Below, piece by piece: positions 43,187 to 51,971 of a stretch of DNA of 64,000 bases. The notes under the pieces are model-generated. The model ran no database searches. It was not told the origin of the DNA and saw nothing but the letters and a program-made list of their open reading frames with translations. A program made the position numbers and the translations under genes. The DNA is from Streptomyces carminius (lineage in GTDB: Bacteria > Actinomycetota > Actinomycetes > Streptomycetales > Streptomycetaceae). The stretch is from NCBI RefSeq assembly GCF_002794255.1, contig NZ_PGGW01000060.1:310001-374000 (forward strand). Direction: 5' to 3'. Numbering within the stretch: position 1 is the first letter of the stretch; each line of letters starts with the position of its first letter.

Positions 43187-43239
43187 CCGTTGTGTTCACA
43201 ACCTTACCACGGCGCGGAGGGAGCCCGCTCACCCCCGGT

Positions 43240-46176
43240 TCACTCCTCCCGGCGACCCTCTTCGGCGCCGCCATCCGCGGACTGCTCCGCCTCGGCGGCC
43301 CGCTGGAGCGCGTCCTCCAGGTCCTGCTGCGCCTGGCCGTAGGCCTCCCAGTCCTGTTCGGCCAGTGCCTCCTGGCCCGTCTCGAACGCCTCCTGGGCGT
43401 CCTGGAGGGCCTCCTGCACGGTCGGGTCCTCGGAGGCCGGAGGATCGGCGGGAGTCCCGCCGGGCTGCTCCTCCCCGCCGGGCTGCTCCTCCTCGTCGCC
43501 GGGGGGCTGCTCCTCCTCACCCGGGGTCCCCTCCGTCCCGTCGACGCCGAAGACCACGTTCAGCGCCTCGCCGAGGGTGTCCTCGAAGGCGGTCTCCTCG
43601 CCGTAGGTCACCAGCACCTTCCGCAGCAGCGGGTAGTTGGTGCCCGCACCGCGGACGTAGACCGGTTCGACGTAGAGCAGTCCGCCCTCCAGCGGCACGG
43701 TGAGCAGGTTGCCGTACTCGATCTCCGAGTCACCGCGCTGGAGGATGTTGATCTCGTTCGCGATGTCGGTGTCGGAGTTGAAGCGGCTCTGCACCTGCTG
43801 TGGACCGGAGACCGTGGTGTTGGACGGCAGTTTCAGGATCCTGATCGTGCCGTAGTCCTCACTGCGGGCGTCCGCGTTGACCGCCATGAAGGCGCCCAGG
43901 GTCTCGCGCCCGCTGGGGTTGAAGGTCGTCGTCAGGGAGAAGGTCTGCTCCTCCTGGTCCGGCATCTTCATGCTGAGGTAGTACGGCGGGACCGCGTTGC
44001 CCTTGTGCGTCGGGTCGTCCGGCACCTGCCAGCGCTCACTGCCGCTGTAGAACTGGCTGGCGCTGGTGACGTGGTAGCGGGTCAGCAGCTCGCGCTGGAC
44101 CTTGAACAGGTCCTGCGGGTAGCGGAAGTGCGCCATCAGCTCGTCGCCGATCTCCCCGCGCGGCTCGACCGTGTCGGGGAAGGCCTTCATCCAGGTCTTC
44201 AGGATCGGGTCGTTGGTGTCCCACTGGTACAGCTTCACGTCGCCCGTGTAGGCGTCGACGGTGGCCTTGACCGAGTTGCGGATGTAGTTGACCCGGTTCT
44301 GCTGGGCGATGACCGAGCGCTGGCCATCGGTCAGCGCGTCGGCCGTGGTCTCGCCCAGGGTCGTACGGGACGAGTACGGGTACTGGTTGGTCGTGGTGTA
44401 GGCGTCGACGAGCCACTGGATGCGCCCGTCCACCTCCGCCGGGTACGGGTCGCCGTCGATGGTCAGCCAGGGAGCCACCGCCTCGACGCGCTCCTTGGGC
44501 GTGCGGTTGTACAGGACCCGTGAGCCATCGCCGATCGCCCCCGAGTACATGATCTGCGGCTCGCCGAAGGCCACGGCGTAGGCGGCGCGGTTCACCGGGC
44601 TCTCCAGGCTGACCCCGCTGTCGCCCTTGTAGCTGTAGGTCTTCTCCTCGCTGCCGGAGATGTAGTCCAGTTCCTTCTGGGGACCGCCGACGATGGAGTA
44701 CTGCGTGGTCTTCTCGCCGTAGTAGACCCGCGGCTCGTACTCGCCGAGCTCGCCGGTCGGCGGGAGGTTCTTCTCGATGAACTCCGGCGCGCCGGTCGAG
44801 GCCACCTCGGTCCCCTTGCCGGCCACGATGCCGAAGCCGTGGGTGTACTTGAAGTGGTCGTTGATCCAGTTGCGCTCGGTGATGCCGTTGATGTTGATCT
44901 CGCGCAGACCGATGACGGTGTCCTGCTCCGCGCCGTCCTCGGTGGTGTACCGGTCCACGTCCAGGGTGGCCGGGAACTGGTAGTAGCTACGGACCTGCTG
45001 GAGCTGCTGGAAGCTGGGCGAGACCACGTTCGGGTCGAGCAGCCGGATGCTGGCGGTGGTGTTCGCCGCCTCGCGCAGCTCCTCGTTGCTCGCCTCGCTC
45101 TGGCCCTCGTAGTCCGAGACCTCCGAGTCCGCGATGTCGTACGCGTCCCGGGTGGCGTCGATGTTCTTCTTGATGTACGGCGTCTCCTTGGCCTGCTCGT
45201 TCGGCTGGACCTGGAACTTCTGCACGATCGCCGGGTAGAGGCCGCCGATGAGGATCGCCGAGAGGACCATCAGGCCGAAGCCGATCACCGGCAGCTGCCA
45301 GGTGCGCCGCCACAGGGTGGCGAAGAAGAGCACCGCGCAGATCGCGGCGATGAAGAACAGGATCGTCTTCGCCGGGAGGTACGCGTTGGCGTCCACGTAC
45401 CGCAGGCCCGTCCAGTTGTCGGTCGCCTTGAAGTCGCCGGACTTCACCGCCAGGCCGTAGCGGTCGAGCCAGTACGCCACCGCCTTGAGCGCGACGAAGA
45501 GCCCGAGCAGCACCGACAGGTGGCCGGTGGCCTGGGAGGTGGCCCGGGCGCCCGGGGTGGTGAGCCGCAGCCCGCCGTAGAGGTAGTGCACCAGCGCGGC
45601 GGCCAGCAGGGAGAGCACGACGGCCGCGAAGCCGAAGCTCAGCAGGAAGCGGTACCAGGGCAGGTCGAACGCGTAGAACGAGACGTCCTTGCCGAACTGG
45701 GGGTCCGCGGTGCCGAAGGGGACCCCGTTCACCCACAGCAGCCAGGTGCGCCACTGGCCGGCCGCGGAGGCGCCGGCGATCAGCCCCACCAGCGCGGTGA
45801 CCCCCAGCAGCACCCACTTCTTGTACGGGGCGATGCCCATCCGGTAGCGGTCCAGGCTCTGCTGCTCCAGCGACATCGCGCTGAGCGGGGGCCGCAGCCG
45901 GTGGGCCAGCCAGATGTTGACACCGACGGCTCCGGCCATCAGGAGACCGAAGACGGCGAACATGCCGATCTTGGTCCACAGGGTGGTGGTGAAGACATTG
46001 GTGTACTGGACGGACCGATACCACAGCCAGTCGGTCCAGAACCCGGCGAACATGACGAAAAGCATGGCCAGAACGGCGAGCACGCCCGCTGTCATCAGCA
46101 GGGTCTTGGCGCGCCTGGAGGGCCTGCCGACACTGATCCGTGGTCCGGTGGGCCCGCCTGAGCCCCGGTCCGGCAT
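43240..46176 (-). CDS. UPF0182 family large membrane protein
   Basis: 978-residue protein conserved across actinobacteria, function unknown. The first third has seven membrane segments (LLMTAGVLAVLAMLFVMFAG first, FGLMVLSAILIGGLYPAIV last). A large extracytoplasmic domain of about 550 residues follows, with YYGEKTTQYSIVGGPQKELD and DGSRVLYNRTPKERVEAV. The C-terminal 90 residues are a Gly/Pro/Glu-rich linker and a Glu/Gln helical tail. The ATG at 46176 (MPDRGSGG) agrees with homologues from memory; the frame extends upstream with weak similarity. Divergent from the PPA1309 gene. Confidence 0.92.
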   Translation of the reverse strand: MPDRGSGGPTGPRISVGRPSRRAKTLLMTAGVLAVLAMLFVMFAGFWTDWLWYRSVQYTNVFTTTLWTKIGMFAVFGLLMAGAVGVNIWLAHRLRPPLSAMSLEQQSLDRYRMGIAPYKKWVLLGVTALVGLIAGASAAGQWRTWLLWVNGVPFGTADPQFGKDVSFYAFDLPWYRFLLSFGFAAVVLSLLAAALVHYLYGGLRLTTPGARATSQATGHLSVLLGLFVALKAVAYWLDRYGLAVKSGDFKATDNWTGLRYVDANAYLPAKTILFFIAAICAVLFFATLWRRTWQLPVIGFGLMVLSAILIGGLYPAIVQKFQVQPNEQAKETPYIKKNIDATRDAYDIADSEVSDYEGQSEASNEELREAANTTASIRLLDPNVVSPSFQQLQQVRSYYQFPATLDVDRYTTEDGAEQDTVIGLREININGITERNWINDHFKYTHGFGIVAGKGTEVASTGAPEFIEKNLPPTGELGEYEPRVYYGEKTTQYSIVGGPQKELDYISGSEEKTYSYKGDSGVSLESPVNRAAYAVAFGEPQIMYSGAIGDGSRVLYNRTPKERVEAVAPWLTIDGDPYPAEVDGRIQWLVDAYTTTNQYPYSSRTTLGETTADALTDGQRSVIAQQNRVNYIRNSVKATVDAYTGDVKLYQWDTNDPILKTWMKAFPDTVEPRGEIGDELMAHFRYPQDLFKVQRELLTRYHVTSASQFYSGSERWQVPDDPTHKGNAVPPYYLSMKMPDQEEQTFSLTTTFNPSGRETLGAFMAVNADARSEDYGTIRILKLPSNTTVSGPQQVQSRFNSDTDIANEINILQRGDSEIEYGNLLTVPLEGGLLYVEPVYVRGAGTNYPLLRKVLVTYGEETAFEDTLGEALNVVFGVDGTEGTPGEEEQPPGDEEEQPGGEEQPGGTPADPPASEDPTVQEALQDAQEAFETGQEALAEQDWEAYGQAQQDLEDALQRAAEAEQSADGGAEEGRREE

Positions 46177-46305
46177 CTGGAAAGCCAAGGTGCGCACCTC
46201 GAAGATTCGCAGCGGATGGAACAGGCCCCGAATGCTAGGGCCCCACCCATGCAACTTACTCAAGCTTTACCCGGTTCCCGTTCTCGGGGTGTTCGGCGGC
46301 ACGAT

Positions 46306-46935
46306 ATGAGGATGGACAACATCACCGACGACGGCACACCCCTCGCCGCCAGCCCGCTGACCCGCGCGGTGCTCGAGATCGACGAGTACGCCGCGGGCCT
46401 GGGCTGGGACCAGCCCGCCCGCCTGTTCGCCCTGGTGGACACCGACCGGCTGCGCACCGAGGAGCCCGTGCTGGCCGACCGGCTCGGGCTCGGCGGCGGG
46501 AGCGGGGGCGGGGACGGCCAGGACGATCCGGCCGGCCGGGACGGCGGCAGCGGTGCCGCCCCCGCCGCCCTCACCCCGGTCGAGCAGGACGAGCTGCCCG
46601 CCGGCGTACCGCTCGACGAGTTCCTCGGCACCATCGCCTGGCCCGACGCGGTCGCCGGGTGCGCGATGACGGTGGAGCGGCTGATGCTGCCTCCGTCGGC
46701 CGAGACCTCCGTTCCCCGGGAGCTCCAGGAGGAGGGCGCGGAGGAGCGACTGGCGCGCTGGGTCGCCGAGCACCCCGAGCGCCGGGAGGTGCGGATGACC
46801 GTGGCGGTGCTGCGGGACGGCGCCCGGGAGACGGCCCTGCGGCTGCGCGAGAAGGACTCGCCGACCGAGGTGCTGACCGGCCCGGACCTGGTGCCGGGGC
46901 TCGCCGAGGCGCTGGCCGGCACCTTCGCCGACTGA
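46306..46935 (+). CDS. PPA1309 family protein
   Basis: Actinobacterial protein of unknown role, 209 residues. Conserved blocks are PLTRAVLEIDEYAAGLGWDQ and FALVDTDRLRTEEP, then IAWPDAVAGCAMTVERLMLP and VRMTVAVLRDGARETALRLR. Between the first two and the rest lies a Gly/Asp-rich insert of about 40 residues. ATG 46306 or 46312 can start it; the ribosome binding site is weak in both cases. Always found beside the UPF0182 gene in Streptomyces as far as I recall. Confidence 0.85.
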   Translation: MRMDNITDDGTPLAASPLTRAVLEIDEYAAGLGWDQPARLFALVDTDRLRTEEPVLADRLGLGGGSGGGDGQDDPAGRDGGSGAAPAALTPVEQDELPAGVPLDEFLGTIAWPDAVAGCAMTVERLMLPPSAETSVPRELQEEGAEERLARWVAEHPERREVRMTVAVLRDGARETALRLREKDSPTEVLTGPDLVPGLAEALAGTFAD

Positions 46936-46950
46936 GACCGGGGACGGCGC

Positions 46951-47058
46951 GGGGAACAGGGACAGGACAGAGGCAGGGACAGAGGCAGGGACAGGGACAG
47001 GAGGAAGACGGAGAGCGAGAGGAAGAAGAGGAAACGGAAGGGGCGGGAAGGGAGGGGG
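46951..47058 (+). repeat. Homopurine-rich simple-sequence tract
   Basis: About 108 bp almost without T on the plus strand, made of CAGGGA and AGAGGCAGGGAC units that grade into GAGGAAGA-type sequence. It fills the gap between the convergent PPA1309 and PDZ protease genes. Confidence 0.85.
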
Positions 47059-47064
47059 ACCGGG

Positions 47065-48153
47065 TCAGTCCGCCGCGCACCGCGGCAGGGCGGCGGTGTC
47101 CCCCTCCCTGATGTCCGCCAGGGCCGCCAGCGCGTCGTCGATCGTGCCGACCTTCACCAGGGTCAGACCGTCGGGGACGTACCGGGCGGCGGTGGCGCAG
47201 TTCGCCTCGGGCGTGAGGAAGTACTCGGCGCCCTCCTCCCGGGCGGCGACGGTCTTCATCTGGACGCCGCCGATCGGGCCGACCTTCCCCTCGCCGTCGA
47301 TCGTGCCCGTACCGGCCACGAACTCGCCCCCGGTGAGGTCCTCACGGGTGAGCCTGTCCATGATGCCGAGGGCGAACATCAGCCCGGCGCTGGGACCGCC
47401 GACGTCGGCGAGCCGGATGTCGATCTCGAACGGGAAGGTGTGGTCGAGGCCCGCCCGGATCCCGACGATGGCCCGCTGGTCGTCCTCGGCCGCGGTGGTG
47501 GTGACGGTGACCTCCCGGCCCCCGGTGAGCTCCTCGCCCTTCTTCTCGGCCTCCTCCGCGCGCTTGGCCGGGACGACGGTGAAGACCACCTCCTCGCCGG
47601 GCCCGTGCTCGGTCACCACAGTGGCGACGTCACCCGGCCGCTCCACCGGCTTCCCGTCCACGGCCGTGATCACGTCCCCGGCGTGGAGCCGGCCCTGGGC
47701 CGGCGTGCCCTTTACCACGGAGGCGACGACCACCCGCTCACCGACCGGGATCCCCAGTTCCCGCAGGGCGGCCACCTTGGCGCTCTCCTGTGACTGGCTG
47801 AACTCCTCGGCGTTCTCCTCCCGCACCTCCTCGGCCGACTTGTCGCCGGGGTAGAGGGTCTCGTGCGGGACGACCACGCTGTCGTCCGCCAGCCAGCCGT
47901 GGACGGCCTCCACGAGGTTCATCCGGTAGTCCGCGCCGGTGACCCGGACGGTGGTCATGTTGAGGTGTCCGGAGCTCTCGTACGTCTTTCTGCCCTCGAC
48001 GCTCAGCACCGGCTTGCCGCCGTGCTCACCGAGCGTGTTGACCGTGGGCCCGGGGGACATCTCCGCGTAGGGAACCCTGATCAGGGCCCCGGCGCAGAGG
48101 ACGGCTATGAGCAGCAGGGTGGAGGTGAGCATCGTCGCGGTCCTGCGTGGCAT
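47065..48153 (-). CDS. Membrane-anchored PDZ / Lon-like (S16) protease, YlbL family
   Basis: 362 residues: N-terminal signal anchor (TLLLIAVLCAGALIRVPYAE), a PDZ domain near the middle (VVVASVVKGTPAQGRLHAGD) and a C-terminal Lon proteolytic domain. The catalytic Ser is in GGPSAGLMFALG and the Lys in GPIGGVQMKTVAA. Actinobacterial members act at the outer face of the membrane. ATG start. A small membrane protein is encoded 25 bp upstream on the same strand. Confidence 0.92.
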   Translation of the reverse strand: MPRRTATMLTSTLLLIAVLCAGALIRVPYAEMSPGPTVNTLGEHGGKPVLSVEGRKTYESSGHLNMTTVRVTGADYRMNLVEAVHGWLADDSVVVPHETLYPGDKSAEEVREENAEEFSQSQESAKVAALRELGIPVGERVVVASVVKGTPAQGRLHAGDVITAVDGKPVERPGDVATVVTEHGPGEEVVFTVVPAKRAEEAEKKGEELTGGREVTVTTTAAEDDQRAIVGIRAGLDHTFPFEIDIRLADVGGPSAGLMFALGIMDRLTREDLTGGEFVAGTGTIDGEGKVGPIGGVQMKTVAAREEGAEYFLTPEANCATAARYVPDGLTLVKVGTIDDALAALADIREGDTAALPRCAAD

Positions 48154-48178
48154 GCCACGACAGTACGGGACAGCCCTG

Positions 48179-48409
48179 TCAGTCGGCTGCCGGGGTGACC
48201 GCGGGACGGGAGTCCGCGGGACCCTCCCGCCGGCGCGCCCGTGCGTCCGGAAGCCCGTGGGGCCGCTCCATGGCCGCGCGGAACGCCTCGTACCCGGCGA
48301 CCCCCTCGGCGTCCCCGGCGCCGCTGGGCCTCCGGGCGGCCCAGACGGACCAGACGGCCGCCCCGACCGCGGCGGCGAACGGAATCAGCAACCAGGCGAG
48401 TACCGCCAC
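48179..48409 (-). CDS. Small single-pass membrane protein
   Basis: 76 residues with one membrane helix at the N-terminus (VAVLAWLLIPFAAAVGAAVW) and a charged cytoplasmic tail containing VAGYEAFRAAMER. No named family. GTG 48409 is preceded by GGGAGG five bases away, the best ribosome binding site in the area; a frame extension to 48439 is not needed. Lies directly upstream of the PDZ protease and probably shares its transcript. Confidence 0.75.
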   Translation of the reverse strand: MAVLAWLLIPFAAAVGAAVWSVWAARRPSGAGDAEGVAGYEAFRAAMERPHGLPDARARRREGPADSRPAVTPAAD

Positions 48410-48541
48410 AGCGACCTCCCGATTCCTCGAATACGCCAAAACCGGCCTATGAGCAGACTAGATCCCCGGCGGACCGACGGCTCCGGCAGGGTGGCCCGTG
48501 TCCCGGAAACCTGCCGCTCCCGGCACCGGCGGCCGTGCGAG

Positions 48542-48650
48542 GACCCGCCCACCCGTCACCCGACCACCACCCCACAACGACAGCGCTACGCGCCGACCCG
48601 CCCACCCGTCACCCGACCACCACCCCACAACGACAGCGCTACGCGCCGAC
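48542..48650. repeat. 53-bp tandem duplication at the end of moaE
   Basis: A 53-bp unit beginning GACCCGCCCACCCGTC is present twice in direct tandem and without mismatch (second copy from 48595). The second copy contains the last codons and stop of moaE, so the copy nearest the small membrane protein gene carries a duplicate of the moaE tail outside the gene. The exact identity indicates a recent event. Confidence 0.9.
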
Positions 48651-49097
48651 CCATTCGTCGGTGCCGTCGGTGAAGGTCTGGTGCTTCCAGATCGGCACCT
48701 GGTGCTTCAGGTCGTCGATCAGGCGGCGGCACGCCTCGAAGGCCTCGGCGCGGTGCGCGCAGGAGACGGCGACCACCACCGCCAGGTCGCCGATCGACAG
48801 GTCACCCACCCGGTGCACCGCGGCGAGCGCCCGGACGGGGAAGTCGGCGGCCACCTTCTCCGCGACACGGCGGAGTTCGGCCTCGGCCGTCGGATGCGAG
48901 GAGTAGGAGAGCCCGGTCACGCCGGTACCGCCGTCGTGGTCGCGGACCGTGCCGACGAACAGCGCGGTACCGCCCGCGGCGGAGTCGCCGGCGGCCGAGA
49001 GGACCTCGTCCACGGAGAGCGGGGTGTCACGGATCGCGAGCAGCCGGATCGGATCGGACGCCGCCCGTTCGCCTGGATGGTCGTACGTCTGTGGCAT
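48639..49097 (-). CDS. moaE: Molybdopterin synthase large subunit
   Basis: Catalytic subunit that builds molybdopterin dithiolene with MoaD. The 152 residues contain GTALFVGTVRDHDGGTG, LSYSSHPTAEAELRRVAEK, VHRVGDLSIGDLAVVVAVS and the C-terminal Lys region IDDLKHQVPIWKHQTFTDG. Usual length. The ATG 49097 (MPQTYDHPG) has a weak GGGGCACC upstream. It is downstream of the SDR gene on the same strand (95-bp gap). The partner moaD is not in the window. Confidence 0.94.
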   Translation of the reverse strand: MPQTYDHPGERAASDPIRLLAIRDTPLSVDEVLSAAGDSAAGGTALFVGTVRDHDGGTGVTGLSYSSHPTAEAELRRVAEKVAADFPVRALAAVHRVGDLSIGDLAVVVAVSCAHRAEAFEACRRLIDDLKHQVPIWKHQTFTDGTDEWVGA

Positions 49098-49192
49098 GGG
49101 GTCATGGTGCCCCACGGACCCGGCACACGGCACGGCGGCTTACCGCCGTGTCCGCGCCGGGGCGCGTCCGCCGGGGCCCGGTCACATCGCGG

Positions 49193-50302
49193 TCACATCC
49201 GGCGGCGGGTCCTGCGGGCGCGGCGGACCAGGGCCGCGGTGCCCACCAGCGCCACGGTGGCGCCCGCGGCGCCGAGCGTGGTGGCGTCCTTGCGGCCCAG
49301 CCGCCGCCCCGCGACGGTGTGCCGTCCGGCCACCTCGTGCAGCAGCTCGGCCAGCACCTGCTCGTTCGTCCACTTCGGCCGCCAGCCCGCCTCGTGCAGC
49401 CGGGAGCCGCTGACCACCCAGGGGTGCATGGTGTACGCCAGGTCACCGGCCGGGGAGGGGGTCAGTCCCAGGCGGTGCAGCCGGGAGGCCGCGCCGAGCG
49501 CCACGGCCGGGGGCAGCTCCATGCGGCGGATTCCGGACAGTTCCTCGACCTCCTCCTGCTCCAGCCAGCCGTCGCAGCCGACCGCCAGCTCGCCCTCGGC
49601 CTTCTCCAGGGCCGCGTACTCCAGGGCACTGGCCAGGTCCTCGAGGTGGCAGAACTGCCAGCGGGGCCGGGAGCCGGCCACGACCAGCAGGCGCGGCGAC
49701 TCGAAGTAGCGGGTCAGGGCGGTGTCCACGCCACCGACCAGCACGGTGGGACGCACCACGGTGACGTTCAGGCCGGGGTGCGCGCGGGGCGCGCGCCGGG
49801 CGAGGCGCTCGATCTCCAGCAGGTCGCCGACGCCGGTGGCCTCGGCGGTCGCCCGCAGTTCGGCGTCCTCGGCCAGCGGCACGTCGTTGTCGGGCAGCGC
49901 CCCGTAGACCATCGCCGAGGTGCACAGCACGACCCGGCGCACCCCCGCGGCGGCGGCCGCGGTCAGCACCGTCTGGGTGCCGCGGACGTTGTAGGCGGTA
50001 CGGGCGGCGGGGTCGGTCTCCAGATCCAGGTCGACGGCGAGATGCACCACGGTGTCCACCGGGCCGCCGTCGTCGCGCAGCCGGTCGGCGACGGCCGGGT
50101 CCCGCACGTCCAGGACGTGCCACCGCGCGCCTTCCGTGCCGCCGTGCCGCTCGTCGATGGCGACGACCCGCCCCACCTCGGGGGAGGCCACCAGCCGCTC
50201 GGTGAGCAGCGCGCCGACCCCCGACGCGGCACCGGTGACCGCGACGGCACGGCCCGCGGCACCGTTACGCGGACCGCGAACGTTTGACTCCTGGGAACTC
50301 AC
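49193..50302 (-). CDS. NAD(P)-dependent epimerase/dehydratase-like SDR
   Basis: 369-residue extended SDR. The cofactor motif is VAVTGAASGVGALL, the strand 2 Asp is in VVAIDERHG, and the YxxxK region is replaced by CTSAMVYGALPDNDVP with no Lys at the usual place, so catalysis is doubtful. The C-terminus ends in a hydrophobic stretch GAAGATVALVGTAALVRRAR that may anchor the protein. GTG 50302 has GGGGGAG about ten bases upstream. Substrate unknown. Confidence 0.83.
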   Translation of the reverse strand: MSSQESNVRGPRNGAAGRAVAVTGAASGVGALLTERLVASPEVGRVVAIDERHGGTEGARWHVLDVRDPAVADRLRDDGGPVDTVVHLAVDLDLETDPAARTAYNVRGTQTVLTAAAAAGVRRVVLCTSAMVYGALPDNDVPLAEDAELRATAEATGVGDLLEIERLARRAPRAHPGLNVTVVRPTVLVGGVDTALTRYFESPRLLVVAGSRPRWQFCHLEDLASALEYAALEKAEGELAVGCDGWLEQEEVEELSGIRRMELPPAVALGAASRLHRLGLTPSPAGDLAYTMHPWVVSGSRLHEAGWRPKWTNEQVLAELLHEVAGRHTVAGRRLGRKDATTLGAAGATVALVGTAALVRRARRTRRRM

Positions 50303-50477
50303 CCGGTGTCTCCCCCGGTTGTCTCTGGTACGACGTACGCAGGGTCCATCCTGCACGAGAGGTGTCTAGGCTGGACGTAAGGGTCACCGTCGCGCACCCG
50401 CGCCGCGCGCCGACCGGCCGCGGTCCCACCCGTCCCGTCCATCCCATCCGTCCCATCCAGCAGAGCCGAGGAACCCC

Positions 50478-51971
50478 GTGAGTGACATCCCATTCGGATT
50501 CGGCCTTCCGCCCGAGGAACCGGAGGAGGGCGACGACGGCCGGAAGAAGGGCGGCCAGGGCGGCCAGGGGTCGGACCCGTTCGGGTTCGGCGGCCAGGGT
50601 GGCGCCGACAACCCGCTCGCGGCGATGTTCGGCTCACTGGGCGGCGGCCCCGGCGGCTTCGACCCGAACGATCTGGGCGCCGCCTTCCAGCGGCTGGGCC
50701 AGATGCTCAGCTACGAGGGCGGTCCGGTCAACTGGGACATGGCCAAGGACATCGCCCGGCAGACCGTCGCCGCGGGCACCCCGGACGGCACCAAGGACGC
50801 CAGTGTCGGCCCGCAGGAGCGGGTGGCCGTCGAGGAGGCCGTACGGCTGGCCGACCTGTGGCTGGACGGGGTGACCTCGCTGCCCTCCGGGGCGGGCTCG
50901 GCGGTCGCCTGGAGCCGCGCCGAGTGGGTGGAGGCCACCCTGCCGGTCTGGAAGGAACTGGTCGACCCGGTCGCCGAGCAGGTCGGGGCGGCCATGGGTG
51001 GTGTGCTGCCCGGGGAGATGCAGGCCATGGCGGGCCCGCTGCTCGGCATGATGCGCTCCATGGGCGGTGCGATGTTCGGCACCCAGATCGGGCAGGCGCT
51101 GGGTGTGCTGGCCGGCGAGGTGGTGGGCTCCACCGACATCGGGCTGCCGCTGGGCCCGGCGGGCAAGGCCGCCCTGCTGCCGCTCAACGTCGCGGCCTTC
51201 GGCAAGGACCTGGGCGTTCCGCTGGACGAGGTGCGGCTGTACCTGGCGCTGCGCGAGACGGCGCACCAGCGGCTGTTCGGCCATGTGCCGTGGCTGCGCT
51301 CGCACCTGTTCGGCGCTGTCGAGGGGTACGCGCGGGGGATCAAGGTGGACACCGCCCGGCTGGAGGACCTCGTCGGGCAGCTCGACCCGTCACGCCCGGA
51401 GGAGCTGCAGGAGGCGCTGCAGGAGGGCATGTTCCGGCCGCAGGACACCCCCGAGCAGAAGGCGGCCCTGGCCCGGCTGGAGACGGCACTCGCCCTCGTC
51501 GAGGGCTGGGTGGACGCGGTGGTGCACGCCGCCGCGGAGCCGCATCTGCCGTCCGCGGCGGCACTGCGCGAGACGCTGCGCCGCCGCCGCGCCACCGGCG
51601 GTCCGGCCGAGCAGACCTTCGCCACCCTGATCGGTCTGGAACTGCGGCCCAGGAGGCTGCGCGACGCCTCCCGGCTGTGGGCCTCGCTCACCGACGCCCG
51701 CGGGCTGGACGGCCGCGACGGTCTGTGGGCCCACCCGGACATGCTGCCGACCGCCGAGGACCTCGACGACCCGGACGGCTTCGTCCACCGCGAGCAGCTC
51801 GACTTCTCGGAGTTGGAGGGGCTGCTGCGCAAGGACGGCGGAGACGGTCAGGACGACGGGGAGCGCGGGGACGGGCGGGACGGCGGGGCCGCCGGGGACG
51901 ACGGGAACGACGGGAACGACGGGAACGACGGGAACGGGGACGACGGGAACGGTACCGGCGGCGCCCGGTGA
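50478..51971 (+). CDS. Zinc-dependent metalloprotease-like zincin (DUF2342 family)
   Basis: 497 residues. The conserved core has AWSRAEWVEATLPVWKEL, QIGQALGVLAGEVVGSTDIG and the zincin-like helix LALRETAHQRLFGHVPWL where an HExxH is replaced by ETAHQR, followed by HLFGAVEGYARGI. Members are called hydrolases or coenzyme F420-associated proteins, but activity is unproven. N-terminal 60 residues are Gly-rich, and the C-terminus ends in Asp/Gly/Asn repeats coded by tandem DNA repeats. GTG start with GAGGAAC upstream; overlaps the Nudix gene by 4 bp. Confidence 0.85.
   Translation: MSDIPFGFGLPPEEPEEGDDGRKKGGQGGQGSDPFGFGGQGGADNPLAAMFGSLGGGPGGFDPNDLGAAFQRLGQMLSYEGGPVNWDMAKDIARQTVAAGTPDGTKDASVGPQERVAVEEAVRLADLWLDGVTSLPSGAGSAVAWSRAEWVEATLPVWKELVDPVAEQVGAAMGGVLPGEMQAMAGPLLGMMRSMGGAMFGTQIGQALGVLAGEVVGSTDIGLPLGPAGKAALLPLNVAAFGKDLGVPLDEVRLYLALRETAHQRLFGHVPWLRSHLFGAVEGYARGIKVDTARLEDLVGQLDPSRPEELQEALQEGMFRPQDTPEQKAALARLETALALVEGWVDAVVHAAAEPHLPSAAALRETLRRRRATGGPAEQTFATLIGLELRPRRLRDASRLWASLTDARGLDGRDGLWAHPDMLPTAEDLDDPDGFVHREQLDFSELEGLLRKDGGDGQDDGERGDGRDGGAAGDDGNDGNDGNDGNGDDGNGTGGAR
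51900..51950 (+). repeat. 9-bp tandem repeat in the zincin C-terminus
   Basis: Four exact tandem copies of GACGGGAAC (51900-51935) and a fifth after a six-base interruption (51942-51950), encoding Asn/Asp/Gly repeats. Length variation between strains is expected because every unit keeps the frame. Confidence 0.9.
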
